Source: Candidatus Dadabacteria bacterium RIFCSPHIGHO2_12_FULL_53_21
GTDB lineage: Bacteria; Desulfobacterota_D; UBA1144; Nemesobacterales; UBA2774
Direction of reading: 5' to 3'
Assembly: GCA_001775255.1 (NCBI GenBank)
Contig: MFCJ01000116.1
Span: 1 to 16,090 of the forward strand
Length of the DNA stretch: 16,090 nucleotides
Positions within the stretch are counted from its first letter, which is position 1. Each line of letters opens with the position of its first letter. This document shows positions 6,930 to 14,424 of the stretch, in pieces. The notes under the pieces are model-generated. The model was given only the letters and a program-made list of their open reading frames with translations, was not told where the DNA came from and searched no databases. The position numbers were made by a program, and so were the translations under genes.

Positions 6930-7301
6930 TTACCTCTTGGATGTGGTTCTTCTGGAGGCGGCCTTTACCGGGGCTTTCTTTCTCTTGTTCGCTGCAGCCG
7001 GGGGTTTTTTATCTTCCGCGATGGATATCAGTCTTGCCGGGGTCTTAACTATTTCTATTATCTTCTTCCTCATTTCCGGCAGCGTCACGCCCAGTTCTAT
7101 CTCGATTTCCTGGTCCTTCTCTCCGAGGTTTATGAATACGGGCAGCACGCCTACGTAAGTCCTGGCATCGACCCTCTCGAACCCGAGGGCCTTCAGTAAT
7201 TTCTTAGGAAGGGCGGGGAATTCGAGAGTCGCGATTTCCGCCGTTTCCTGAGGCAGCAGGCCGTCCTGGCTTACACTGATCTTTAGACGGGTCGATTTCA
7301 T
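6930..7301 (-). CDS. Hypothetical protein with a basic C-terminal tail, upstream of guaB
   Basis: I do not recognise this 123-residue protein. It begins MKSTRLKISVSQDGLLPQET and alternates short hydrophobic and charged stretches in a way that suggests strands. At about 62-82 it has VFINLGEKDQEIEIELGVTL. The last 25 or so residues are rich in Lys, Arg, Ala and Pro (KRKKAPVKAASRRTTSKR), a tail of the kind that binds nucleic acid or polyphosphate. There is no signal peptide or membrane segment. The ATG at 7301 is preferred. An in-frame GTG at 7313 gives four more residues, but its GTGAGG sequence looks like the Shine-Dalgarno for 7301, at 6 bases. It ends 14 bases before guaB and so is probably the first gene of the guaBA operon. 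A link to nucleotide metabolism or RNA binding would be only a guess. Confidence 0.72.
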   Translation of the reverse strand: MKSTRLKISVSQDGLLPQETAEIATLEFPALPKKLLKALGFERVDARTYVGVLPVFINLGEKDQEIEIELGVTLPEMRKKIIEIVKTPARLISIAEDKKPPAAANKRKKAPVKAASRRTTSKR

Positions 7302-7319
7302 ATATTCCCTCACCTTGCG

Positions 7320-7336
7320 GGGATGATGTACATCCC
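7320..7336 (-). promoter_or_regulatory. Hairpin just upstream of the leader Shine-Dalgarno
   Basis: On the minus strand GGGATG and CATCCC form a 6-bp stem with a 5-base loop. The hairpin ends about 8 bases before the GTGAGG ribosome site of the small gene that heads the guaBA unit. It could tune translation or mRNA stability. There is no other support. Confidence 0.25.
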
Positions 7337-7451
7337 TGCCATATTTGGTAAATATTAAATTCTACGGCCAAAATGAATAACTGTTTTTCCCCGAAATCAG
7401 ATTGAAAGGTAAAGCTCTGTTTTTCTGCTATTAAGCTGAATATTGTAATTG

Positions 7452-7480
7452 ATTATACAAGATTTATCAAGCGGAGTTCA
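7452..7480 (-). promoter_or_regulatory. Possible promoter of the small gene-guaB-guaA unit
   Basis: A perfect TATAAT lies on the minus strand at 7457-7452. At 17-base spacing the -35 hexamer is TGAACT (7480-7475), which matches poorly. It would give a leader of about 145 bases before the ATG at 7301. The surrounding 219-base gap (7314-7532) shows no gene. Confidence 0.4.
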
Positions 7481-7532
7481 CCGCCGGGCCGGATTGCTTT
7501 GTTAAATCCGCGCAGCCTCGCCCGGGAGCCTG

Positions 7533-8909
7533 TTACTCATAACCCGCGACCTCGAGGTCATATTTGAGTCCGAGCATCCTGCCCGAGGCCGGGAATACGG
7601 TATAAAACGGTATGGACTCGCCGGGCTGTATGTTCGAATTAAGCCCGGCCAGCTTTTCAGGGTTATAAAAATCTATATCCCCTGACCTCTTTTTGAGCTT
7701 GAGGAGCGTGTCCCGGAGCAAAGACACCCTGAGCTCGTTCTCGCTGAAAGTATTTCCTGCATATACAACGTTATCATAAACGATCTGCCCTTCCGATATG
7801 AATTCGCTCTTGATCTTGATGTAATTTACCGGGCGGCCGGATTCATTGGTAACGGTGCCTGATACGACGTACATGGGCCCGTTCCTCGTATCGAGCCATT
7901 TGCCCTGGTGCGCGGTTATCGCGACTTCGTTTTTCAGAGACCCGGTTATGCTGACGGGAATCACCGATCTGACAAGCTTCACTATGTCCTCGGCGCTTTC
8001 CCTGGGTATTATCCCGGTGTTGGAGAGAATGATGAAGGAAGCGCCGATGATCACGGCGAAGACGATCATTATCAATAAGGTGTATGCGGCTCTCGTAAAT
8101 ACGCTCCCATTTGATCTGTATCTCGTCGGATGGACCCTGAACGAGTCGCGGTATGAGGGCCCAGGCCCGCTCTTGTGGCTTGCAGCAGTTTGCGGGCTGC
8201 CCGCGAGGACGTCCATGTCCACGCTCAGATTCTCGGGCGAATGTCTCACGTATTCCCGTCCCTCCGGCTTCACTTCCCCGGGACCGATATTTAGTTCGGC
8301 CCCTTCGGGAATCCCCTCGTCCCTCATTATTATAAGGTCGTCGTCCGTGCCCTCGTCCTCGAACATCCTGGGGGTCCTCCCCACGGCGTCAACCGGATCG
8401 TCGTTTATCCTGAGACTCTCCCAGTTGAAGTCAGATTCCTCTCTTCTCATGTCCCGGTTACCTTTTATCCTGAAGTCGTCTATGTCCCTTTCGGTCTTGC
8501 TTATGCTTACGAACTCCTCCCAGTTCCCTCCGTCGCCCGGCACGGATTGGGCGTCATGGGTCCCCGCGTACCCGTCGCTCCGGCCGCCGGGCGCGTCTTC
8601 CCCCGGCGCGTTATCCGCCTCATTCTTTATCGGATACCTGAATGTAAAACCATCTATTGTTTCCGTGTCCCTCTCTTCGATTGCTTCCCCGGTTATTTCG
8701 GTATCAGTCTGGCCGGGCGGCGGGAATGACGGCGACTGATAGGGGTTTTGCGTTAACAGAACCGCGGTGTCCCCCGCATCGGGCACGTCTTTTTTCTCAA
8801 TAAACGAGACGTGACCGCATTTGGAGCATCTGACCTTGCTCCCGGGAGGCATAATCCTGGAATCGTCTATTTTGAATTTTCTCCCGCACTTTTCGCACTG
8901 AATTATCAC
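7533..8909 (-). CDS. MJ0042-type zinc-ribbon protein with one membrane segment, DUF3426-like
   Basis: This 458-residue protein has three parts. The N-terminal zinc ribbon (1-35) has Cys5-x2-Cys8 and Cys28-x2-Cys31 with KFKIDDSRIMPPGSKVRC between, the typical MJ0042 finger. A long, acidic, low-complexity linker follows (about 40-265). A single membrane helix (about 274-296, AAYTLLIMIVFAVIIGASFI) then leads to a C-terminal domain (about 335-458). The text GTVTNESGRPVNYIKIKSEF there fits the DUF3426 or FxLYD beta-sandwich. The likely topology is zinc ribbon in the cytoplasm and sandwich in the periplasm. The start is GTG, supported by AGGGCAGG just upstream and by the finger at the extreme N-terminus. 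Function is unknown in the family. It is on the same strand as the gua unit but 219 bases away, and divergent from apbE. Confidence 0.85.
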   Translation of the reverse strand: MIIQCEKCGRKFKIDDSRIMPPGSKVRCSKCGHVSFIEKKDVPDAGDTAVLLTQNPYQSPSFPPPGQTDTEITGEAIEERDTETIDGFTFRYPIKNEADNAPGEDAPGGRSDGYAGTHDAQSVPGDGGNWEEFVSISKTERDIDDFRIKGNRDMRREESDFNWESLRINDDPVDAVGRTPRMFEDEGTDDDLIIMRDEGIPEGAELNIGPGEVKPEGREYVRHSPENLSVDMDVLAGSPQTAASHKSGPGPSYRDSFRVHPTRYRSNGSVFTRAAYTLLIMIVFAVIIGASFIILSNTGIIPRESAEDIVKLVRSVIPVSITGSLKNEVAITAHQGKWLDTRNGPMYVVSGTVTNESGRPVNYIKIKSEFISEGQIVYDNVVYAGNTFSENELRVSLLRDTLLKLKKRSGDIDFYNPEKLAGLNSNIQPGESIPFYTVFPASGRMLGLKYDLEVAGYE

Positions 8910-9094
8910 GGCCTGCCCTATGCCCTGTATATTTCTAATAATATGAACTCGTTACATTGTAAAAATTAATGCTATCTTCAACCCAAGTCAATACCTGGAA
9001 ATATCCGCAAGTTTGTTCTATGCCCGGATATTCCCCGATCCCAATGTAAGGACGCCTGTTCATCGCCGGTTATGCTATCCTCTAAAGTTGTATC

Positions 9095-10117
9095 ATGTCT
9101 CTTGCAGTATCGTTATACCGGTTCGTTATGATGCGTTCATGCTTTCTGGGACTCCTGGCATTCTCGTCGATGATTATTCCGGCTTCGGGTTCCCCTCCTG
9201 AAGCGTTCATAGAAAGGGTTCAGTTCCACATGGGCACGTACGCCCGTGTGCTCATTTACGGCGGCACTAACGCGGACGCGGACGCCGCTTTCCTAAAGAT
9301 AAAAGAGCTCGACGGCTTGCTGTCCGATTATGACCCCGGGAGCGAGGTATCGGAAATAAGCGGGATGGCGGGAAAGCGTCCCGTGAAGGCGAGCCCGGAC
9401 GTTCTGGAGGTACTGAAGGAGGCGTTATATGTTTCCGGGGAGACGGGCGGCGCGTTTGACCCCACGATAGGCGCCCTTACGATAGGCGTTTACAGGTTCG
9501 GGAGGGGCGGGGACCGGGTACCCGGTGACGAGGAGATCAGGAAAGCGAAGTCTCTCGTCAATTTCAGGGAGCTTCGTATTCAAGGGGATGAGGCCTACCT
9601 GGAGAGGGAAGGCATGATGCTCGACCTGGGGGGGATAGGCAAGGGTTACGCGGTCGAGAAGGCCGTCCGGGTTCTTAAACGAAGGGGGGTAAGAAAAGGT
9701 ATGGTCTCTCTCTCGGGGGACATAAAGGTCTTCGGCAGCGACATAGAGATAGGGGTACGCGATCCGGGCGGGGAGGGGGCGATAGCCTCTTTTCATACGG
9801 GTACGGGAGAGCTCGCCATTTCGACGAGCGGGGGATACGAGAGGGTCATAGACCCCCTGGGAAAGGCCTATCATCATCTGCTGGTCCCCGCTACCGGAAA
9901 ACCCGGCCGGGATTTCCTGAGCGTCACTGTGATCCTCGACGGGGACAGCGCCCTTGCAGATGCATACGCGACCTCGCTCTTCGTCATGGGGAAAGACAGG
10001 TCCCTTGAATTTTTAAAAAAACACCCGGAGATCGGGGTCTTCGCGGTCCTGCCCGACGGTGAGATTTACTATAACGAAAGGCTGAAAAGTCTGGTCACCG
10101 GATTTAAAGTACTATGA
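9095..10117 (+). CDS. apbE: FAD:protein FMN transferase, exported
   Basis: ApbE splits FAD and attaches FMN to a threonine of target proteins such as Rnf or Nqr subunits, outside the cytoplasmic membrane. With 340 residues the length is typical. A signal sequence occupies about 12-33 (RSCFLGLLAFSSMIIPASG). Family motifs are FHMGTYARV (44-52), SDYDPGSEVSEIS (77-89), GGAFDPTIG (118-126) and the core DLGGIGKGYAVEKA (177-190). TSGGYERV, the Mg-site region ALADAYATSLFVMG (286-299) and a His pair at 260-261 follow. The segment after the His pair reads HLLVPATG, where most members have HxxDPxTG, so an Asp is replaced by Val. No Shine-Dalgarno stands before the ATG at 9095 or the ATGs at 9128 and 9131; the later ones leave a compact signal peptide. 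No Rnf/Nqr target is nearby. It is upstream of, but not tightly linked to, the riboflavin genes. Confidence 0.92.
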   Translation: MSLAVSLYRFVMMRSCFLGLLAFSSMIIPASGSPPEAFIERVQFHMGTYARVLIYGGTNADADAAFLKIKELDGLLSDYDPGSEVSEISGMAGKRPVKASPDVLEVLKEALYVSGETGGAFDPTIGALTIGVYRFGRGGDRVPGDEEIRKAKSLVNFRELRIQGDEAYLEREGMMLDLGGIGKGYAVEKAVRVLKRRGVRKGMVSLSGDIKVFGSDIEIGVRDPGGEGAIASFHTGTGELAISTSGGYERVIDPLGKAYHHLLVPATGKPGRDFLSVTVILDGDSALADAYATSLFVMGKDRSLEFLKKHPEIGVFAVLPDGEIYYNERLKSLVTGFKVL

Positions 10118-10236
10118 TAGTTAAAGAATGGGCCCTCACGGCGTCTCGTTTCGTTCATTACTCTGCTGCGGATTTCTGTGTGATAAGAGGGTGTTTCGAC
10201 TCGATTTTATTCATACCGGGCGTGTGAGTCCTCAAT

Positions 10237-10264
10237 TTGACAAAACAGGAGCGTCGCTTATATT
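10237..10264 (+). promoter_or_regulatory. Promoter of the ribBA-ribH-nusB-trpDC unit
   Basis: TTGACA (10237-10242) is a perfect -35 box and TATATT (10259-10264) a good -10 box, with a 16-base spacer. Transcription would begin near 10271, giving a leader of about 60 bases. A second TATAAT at 10282-10287 has no -35 partner. There is no room in the leader for an FMN riboswitch. Confidence 0.6.
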
Positions 10265-10329
10265 GTAAGTCGGATAGCCTTTATAATATATAAGCATTCC
10301 CAATTTTTAGGTACGAGGAAGAAGATAAG

Positions 10330-11538
10330 ATGCCTATCAGTTCCATAGAAGAAGCCCTTTCGGATATCAAAAGCGGCAAGATGGTCATACTCGTCGACGA
10401 TAAGGACAGGGAGAATGAGGGCGACCTGGTCGTCGCGGCCGAGTACGCTACTCCCGAAACTATTAATTTTATGGCCAAGAACGGAAGGGGCCTTATCTGT
10501 CTCGCCTTCACCAAGGAGAATGCGGACCGCATTGGCCTCCAGCCCATAAAGCCCGAATATAACCCCGTCCCCCAGTATACGGCCTTTACTATCTCGATCG
10601 ACGCCAGCCACGGTATAACGACGGGGATTTCGGCATACGACAGGGCTTCTACAATCCGCCTCGCTATATCCGGTGATTCGAAAGCGGAGGATTTCATACG
10701 CCCCGGTCACGTATTTCCCCTTATATGCAGGAAGGGCGGCGTGCTCGTAAGGGCCGGGCATACGGAGGGGTCCGTTGACATTGCCCGTCTGGCCGGGCTT
10801 AAGCCGGCTGCCGTAATTTGCGAAATAATGAATGATGACGGGGATATGGCACGACTCCCCGATCTCGAAAAGTTCGCCGAGACCTACGATATAAAGATCG
10901 TCTCGATCGCCGATCTGATAAGCTACCGCCTGAGGGCGGAGAGCCTCGTCAGGAGGGCGGCTTCAGCCGTGATCCCTACCGAATGCGGCGAGTTTCAAAT
11001 CATAGTCTACGAGAGTGACATAGACCCCCAGCATCACGTCGCGTTCGTCAAGGGCGAGATAAACCCGGAAAAGGACGTGCTCGTCAGGGTCCATTCCGAA
11101 TGCCTCACAAGCGACGTTTTCGGCTCGCTCAGGTGCGACTGCGGGGCTCAGATAAAGCAGGCCATTAAGATTATCAATGACGAGGGTACGGGTGTTATAC
11201 TTTACATGAGACAGGAAGGGCGGGGCATCGGCCTCATTAACAAAATAAAGGCATACGCTCTCCAGGACGACGGATTCGACACGGTCGAAGCGAACGAGGT
11301 CCTGGGTTTTAAGCCCGATCTCAGGGACTACGGCATCGGCGCGCAGATCCTGCTCGACCTCGGCGTGAGGAACATGAAGCTCCTTACCAACAACCCGAAG
11401 AAGATAAAGGGGCTCGAAGGGTTCGGACTCCAGATCGTCGAGCGTGTTTCTATCGAGATACCGCCCAACGGAAGGAATTCCAGTTATTTGAAGGTCAAGA
11501 AGGACAAGCTCGGACACCTTCTTTCAATGGTCGACTGA
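10330..11538 (+). CDS. ribBA: Bifunctional 3,4-dihydroxy-2-butanone 4-phosphate synthase / GTP cyclohydrolase II
   Basis: RibBA makes both starting compounds of riboflavin: DHBP from ribulose 5-phosphate and a diaminopyrimidine from GTP. The 402 residues carry both domains. The RibB half (1-200) has the acidic loop DDKDRENEGDL (23-33), TGISAYDRA (98-106), GHVFPL and RAGHTEGSVD (141-150), and CEIMNDDG. The RibA half (about 205-402) has the zinc cysteines 258, 269 and 271 in SECLTSDVFGSLRCDCG, RQEGRGIGL (294-302) and LLTNNPKKI (351-359). All catalytic motifs in both halves look intact, unlike the RibBA variants that lost one activity. GAGGA lies 10 bases before the ATG. It heads a tight operon, with ribH 13 bases downstream. 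A clear promoter precedes it, with no FMN riboswitch. Confidence 0.98.
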   Translation: MPISSIEEALSDIKSGKMVILVDDKDRENEGDLVVAAEYATPETINFMAKNGRGLICLAFTKENADRIGLQPIKPEYNPVPQYTAFTISIDASHGITTGISAYDRASTIRLAISGDSKAEDFIRPGHVFPLICRKGGVLVRAGHTEGSVDIARLAGLKPAAVICEIMNDDGDMARLPDLEKFAETYDIKIVSIADLISYRLRAESLVRRAASAVIPTECGEFQIIVYESDIDPQHHVAFVKGEINPEKDVLVRVHSECLTSDVFGSLRCDCGAQIKQAIKIINDEGTGVILYMRQEGRGIGLINKIKAYALQDDGFDTVEANEVLGFKPDLRDYGIGAQILLDLGVRNMKLLTNNPKKIKGLEGFGLQIVERVSIEIPPNGRNSSYLKVKKDKLGHLLSMVD

Positions 11539-11551
11539 AGAGGAGATAATA

Positions 11552-12028
11552 ATGCCTAAAAAATTCGAGGGGAACCTCGACGCCAAGGGGCTCAGGTTTG
11601 CGGTGGTGGTCAGCAGGTTCAACGATTTCATAACCGAAAGGCTCGTGAGCGGCGCCGTAGACGTGCTCCTCAGGCATAACGTTTCGGATGATGATATCGA
11701 CCTCATCAGGGTTCCCGGATCGTACGAGCTTCTTTTTGCCGTAAAAAAAGCCGCCGAGAGGAAAAAGTACAACGCTATAATCGTTCTTGGTGCGATAATA
11801 AAGGGTGAAACCCCGCATTTCGATTATCTATCGTCCGCGGTGATATCGACAATAGCCTCTATAAGCCTCGAAATGGACGTCCCCGTAGCCTCGGGCGTAT
11901 TGACGACCGAAACAGTTCAGCAAGCCATTGAAAGAGCCGGTTCCAAGGCCGGGAACCGCGGCGCGGAAGCAGCGTACTCTGCAATCGAAATGGCTAATCT
12001 CACTAAAATTCTTTCCCGAAAAGGGTAG
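11552..12028 (+). CDS. ribH: 6,7-dimethyl-8-ribityllumazine synthase
   Basis: RibH condenses the pyrimidine from the RibA/RibD branch with DHBP from RibB to form lumazine, the precursor of riboflavin. The 158-residue length is standard. The substrate-stacking Phe23 is in VVSRFNDFITERL. VPGSYELLFAVKKAA (54-68) and GAIIKGETPHFDY (80-92) follow, with the catalytic His89. The C-terminal GVLTTETVQQAIERAG, then SKAGNRGAEAA, provides the phosphate-binding residues. Such proteins assemble into pentamers or icosahedral shells. The start at 11552 has GAGGAGA about 6 bases upstream. It sits between ribBA and nusB, and the ribH-nusB pair is a common arrangement. Riboflavin synthase (ribE) and ribD are not in the window. 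Confidence 0.98.
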   Translation: MPKKFEGNLDAKGLRFAVVVSRFNDFITERLVSGAVDVLLRHNVSDDDIDLIRVPGSYELLFAVKKAAERKKYNAIIVLGAIIKGETPHFDYLSSAVISTIASISLEMDVPVASGVLTTETVQQAIERAGSKAGNRGAEAAYSAIEMANLTKILSRKG

Positions 12029-12039
12029 ATGCCTTCCAG

Positions 12040-12480
12040 ATGGGTATAAGGAGACGCGCGAGGGAACTAGCGCTCCAGTTCCTCTATCAATACGATGCAA
12101 TGACCGAGTCTTCAGGGGAATCCTCCTGTCCGGAAGACCAGCTCTCGCTATTCTGGGAGAGGAGCGATACCCCGGTGCCGGAGGACATGAAAGAATTTTC
12201 CACAGTCCTTATACTCGGCGCTTGTAAGAATCTCACACACATAGACGATATCATTGTCAGGTTCTCTGAGCACTGGAGGCTTTCGAGGATGCCGAAAATA
12301 GACAGGAATATACTGCGTCTTTCTATATACGAGCTCATTTACCTGAGCAGCATCCCCGCCGCCGTTACCATCAACGAGGCCGTCGAGCTCGGCAAACGGT
12401 TCGGCACGGAGGAATCGGGCTCTTTTATAAACGGAATACTCGATAAGATCAGGATCGCACGGGACAAAGGTGAGCTGTAA
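12040..12480 (+). CDS. nusB: Transcription antitermination factor NusB
   Basis: NusB binds boxA RNA with NusE (S10) and supports antitermination of rRNA operons. The 146-residue protein begins with the Arg-rich RNA-binding helix MGIRRRARELALQFLYQYD (1-19). It continues with the family's second half: WRLSRMPKIDRNILRLSIYEL (79-99), then IPAAVTINEAVELGKRFGTE (105-124) and SFINGILDKI (128-137). Start 12040 fits the family N-terminus. The only Shine-Dalgarno-like sequence is an AGGG about 13 bases upstream, so translation may be coupled to ribH, whose stop is 11 bases before. The stop codon is followed directly by the trpD start. Confidence 0.95.
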   Translation: MGIRRRARELALQFLYQYDAMTESSGESSCPEDQLSLFWERSDTPVPEDMKEFSTVLILGACKNLTHIDDIIVRFSEHWRLSRMPKIDRNILRLSIYELIYLSSIPAAVTINEAVELGKRFGTEESGSFINGILDKIRIARDKGEL

Positions 12481-13500
12481 ATGATAAAGGAAGCGATAGC
12501 GAAAGTCGTTGAGAGGATCGACCTCGAAGAGCACGAGATGTCGGACGTCGTCGAGATGATGATGGAGGGGGAAGCTACCCCCGGGCAGATATCTGCCTTC
12601 CTCGTCGCCCTGAGAATGAAAGGCGAATCGGTCTCGGAAATAACGGGCGCCGCGAAGGTGATGCTGGACAAGGCGATCAGGATTCATTCCAGACACGAGG
12701 TCATAGTCGATCTCTGCGGGACCGGAGGGGACAGGCAGGGGACGTTCAATGTCTCGACCGCGGCCGCTTTCGTCGTTGCGGGCGCGGGCGTACCGGTCGC
12801 CAAGCACGGGAACCGCTCGGTATCGAGCTACGTGGGCAGCGCCGACGTGCTCGAAGCCCTCGGAATCGATATCACACATTCGGCGGAGGTCGCGGAGAAG
12901 TGCCTCGACGAAGCCGGTATCGTGTTCCTCTTCGCCCCTAATTATCACCCCGCCATGAAGAACGTCGCCGGACCGAGGAAAGAGATAGGCGTAAGAACGA
13001 TATTCAACATCCTGGGCCCCATCGTGAATCCGGCGGGCGTGAAGCACCAGGTCGTGGGCGTCTATTCCGAGGTGCTTCTCGACCCCGTCGTAAAGGTGCT
13101 CCGGAATCTCGGCCACAAGAGCGCCATGGTGGTCCACGGCGCGGACTCGATGGACGAGATCACGGTGACGGGCAAGACGGTCGTGGCCGAGCTGAAGGAC
13201 GGTATGGTTAAGAAGTATCAGTTCGATCCCCTGGACCTCGGCATAAAAAGAAGGAACATCAGCGAGCTCAAGGGCGGCCGCACCGCGAAGGAGAACGCGC
13301 GTATTTTCAGGTCGATACTGAGAGGCGAAGAGAAAGAGGCCAAGCGGGACATCGTTTTGATAAACGCGGCCGCGGCGATTTACGTTTCCGAGACGAGTCC
13401 CGACCTGAGGGAAGCGCTCGAGAGGGCGGTGGAGTCCCTCGACTCCGGGAAGGCTCTCTCGAAGCTCGAAGAGCTCGCGAAGATTACGAAGGATAAATAA
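12481..13500 (+). CDS. trpD: Anthranilate phosphoribosyltransferase
   Basis: TrpD transfers the phosphoribosyl group of PRPP to anthranilate in tryptophan synthesis. The 339 residues have normal length. Visible motifs are LCGTGGDRQGTFNVST (78-93), where GTGGD binds PRPP, and VAKHGNRSVSS (106-116). GSADVLEALG (119-128) and VRTIFNILGP (171-180) follow. The Asp225-Glu226 pair for metal binding lies in the segment ADSMDEIT. The stretch usually SSKSGSAD reads SSYVGSAD; other family members also vary here. The ATG follows the nusB stop with no gap (TAAATG), and AAAGGTGAG inside nusB serves as the ribosome site, so coupling is likely. trpC follows after 21 bases. Thymidine phosphorylases share the fold, but the motifs favour TrpD. 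Confidence 0.95.
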   Translation: MIKEAIAKVVERIDLEEHEMSDVVEMMMEGEATPGQISAFLVALRMKGESVSEITGAAKVMLDKAIRIHSRHEVIVDLCGTGGDRQGTFNVSTAAAFVVAGAGVPVAKHGNRSVSSYVGSADVLEALGIDITHSAEVAEKCLDEAGIVFLFAPNYHPAMKNVAGPRKEIGVRTIFNILGPIVNPAGVKHQVVGVYSEVLLDPVVKVLRNLGHKSAMVVHGADSMDEITVTGKTVVAELKDGMVKKYQFDPLDLGIKRRNISELKGGRTAKENARIFRSILRGEEKEAKRDIVLINAAAAIYVSETSPDLREALERAVESLDSGKALSKLEELAKITKDK

Positions 13501-13521
13501 ATTACTGATTATTTCAGCAAA

Positions 13522-14313
13522 ATGATTCTCGACGCAATAATAGAAAATAAAAAAATAGAAGTTGAGAAGTCAAAGGTCAGCCTCCCCCTCGAATCCCTCA
13601 TCGGCAGAATCGCTAATATTCGGCCGCCCCGCGATTTTTATAAGGCTGTCGACCACGGGGGGCAGCTCAGGATAATAGCCGAGATAAAAAAAGCCTCTCC
13701 GTCGAAGGGGGTCTTGAGGGAGGATTTCGATCCGGTGAAAATCGCCCTCGGTTATGCAAGGTCAGGCGCCTCCGCTCTCTCGGTCCTCACGGACGAGAAA
13801 TTTTTTATGGGAAGCCTCACCTACCTGAGAGCGGTAAGAGAGGCTGTCGATATTCCCCTCTTGCGCAAGGACTTCATCATCGATCCCTATCAGGTCTACG
13901 AGGCGAGGCTCTACGGAGCGGACGCGCTCCTGCTCATCGTATCGGCGCTCGGTCAGGACGCGCTCAGGGAGCTTCTGGCCCTCACCCGCTCGCTCGGCAT
14001 GGACGCCGTGGTAGAGGTCCACGACGACGAAGAGCTCGGGAGGGCGCTCGACGCCGGGAGCAGGATAATCGGAATCAACAACAGGGACCTCAGGACGTTC
14101 GAGGTCGACCTGGGCGTATCGGCAAGGCTCGCACGGATGTTGCCCCGCGGGGTAATTGCGATCGCCGAAAGCGGGATAAGCTCGGGCGCGGATATAAAGA
14201 GACTGAGGGATCAAGGCGTGCATGTGTTTCTTATCGGCGAGACGTTCATGAAGGCCCCCGACCCCGGTGCTGAATTGAAAAAACTCATATCGTCATCTAT
14301 ATCCGCCTTGTAA
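13522..14313 (+). CDS. trpC: Indole-3-glycerol phosphate synthase
   Basis: TrpC closes the indole ring of CdRP to give indole-3-glycerol phosphate, two steps after TrpD. It is a 263-residue TIM barrel with the active-site set in place: Glu54 and Lys56 in IAEIKKASPSKG, SVLTDEKFF (87-95) and Lys116 in LLRKDFIIDPYQVYEAR. EVHDDEEL (165-172), GINNRDL (184-190) and AESGIS (215-220) complete the set. There is no fused TrpF domain, and trpF, trpA and trpB do not follow. No clear Shine-Dalgarno precedes the ATG at 13522, although the N-terminus MILDAIIENKKIEVE is typical. It appears to be the last gene of the rib-nusB-trp unit. Confidence 0.97.
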   Translation: MILDAIIENKKIEVEKSKVSLPLESLIGRIANIRPPRDFYKAVDHGGQLRIIAEIKKASPSKGVLREDFDPVKIALGYARSGASALSVLTDEKFFMGSLTYLRAVREAVDIPLLRKDFIIDPYQVYEARLYGADALLLIVSALGQDALRELLALTRSLGMDAVVEVHDDEELGRALDAGSRIIGINNRDLRTFEVDLGVSARLARMLPRGVIAIAESGISSGADIKRLRDQGVHVFLIGETFMKAPDPGAELKKLISSSISAL

Positions 14314-14424
14314 ATATCAAAAGTTTTACATTCTTTCATCTCCGGCTATTGCCGATATCGACAAACGGGAAACAAATAAGAAAAAAAACTATAACTACCC
14401 GCGTTCCGATATATAGTTTATAAA

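Noticed and set aside
7846..8739. Plus-strand open frame of 297 codons opposite the zinc-ribbon gene
   Set aside because: It is Ser/Pro-rich low-complexity text, as expected from the reverse of an acidic linker; the minus-strand frame has a clear zinc ribbon and membrane helix.
10180..10235. GAGGGTG...ATACCGGGCGTG, vaguely like the opening of an FMN riboswitch
   Set aside because: The conserved downstream aptamer blocks are absent, and the likely promoter lies 3' of it, so it would not be in the ribBA leader.
12148..13137. Minus-strand open frame of 329 codons opposite nusB and trpD
   Set aside because: It is antisense to two genes with all family motifs intact and has no credible start context or domain.
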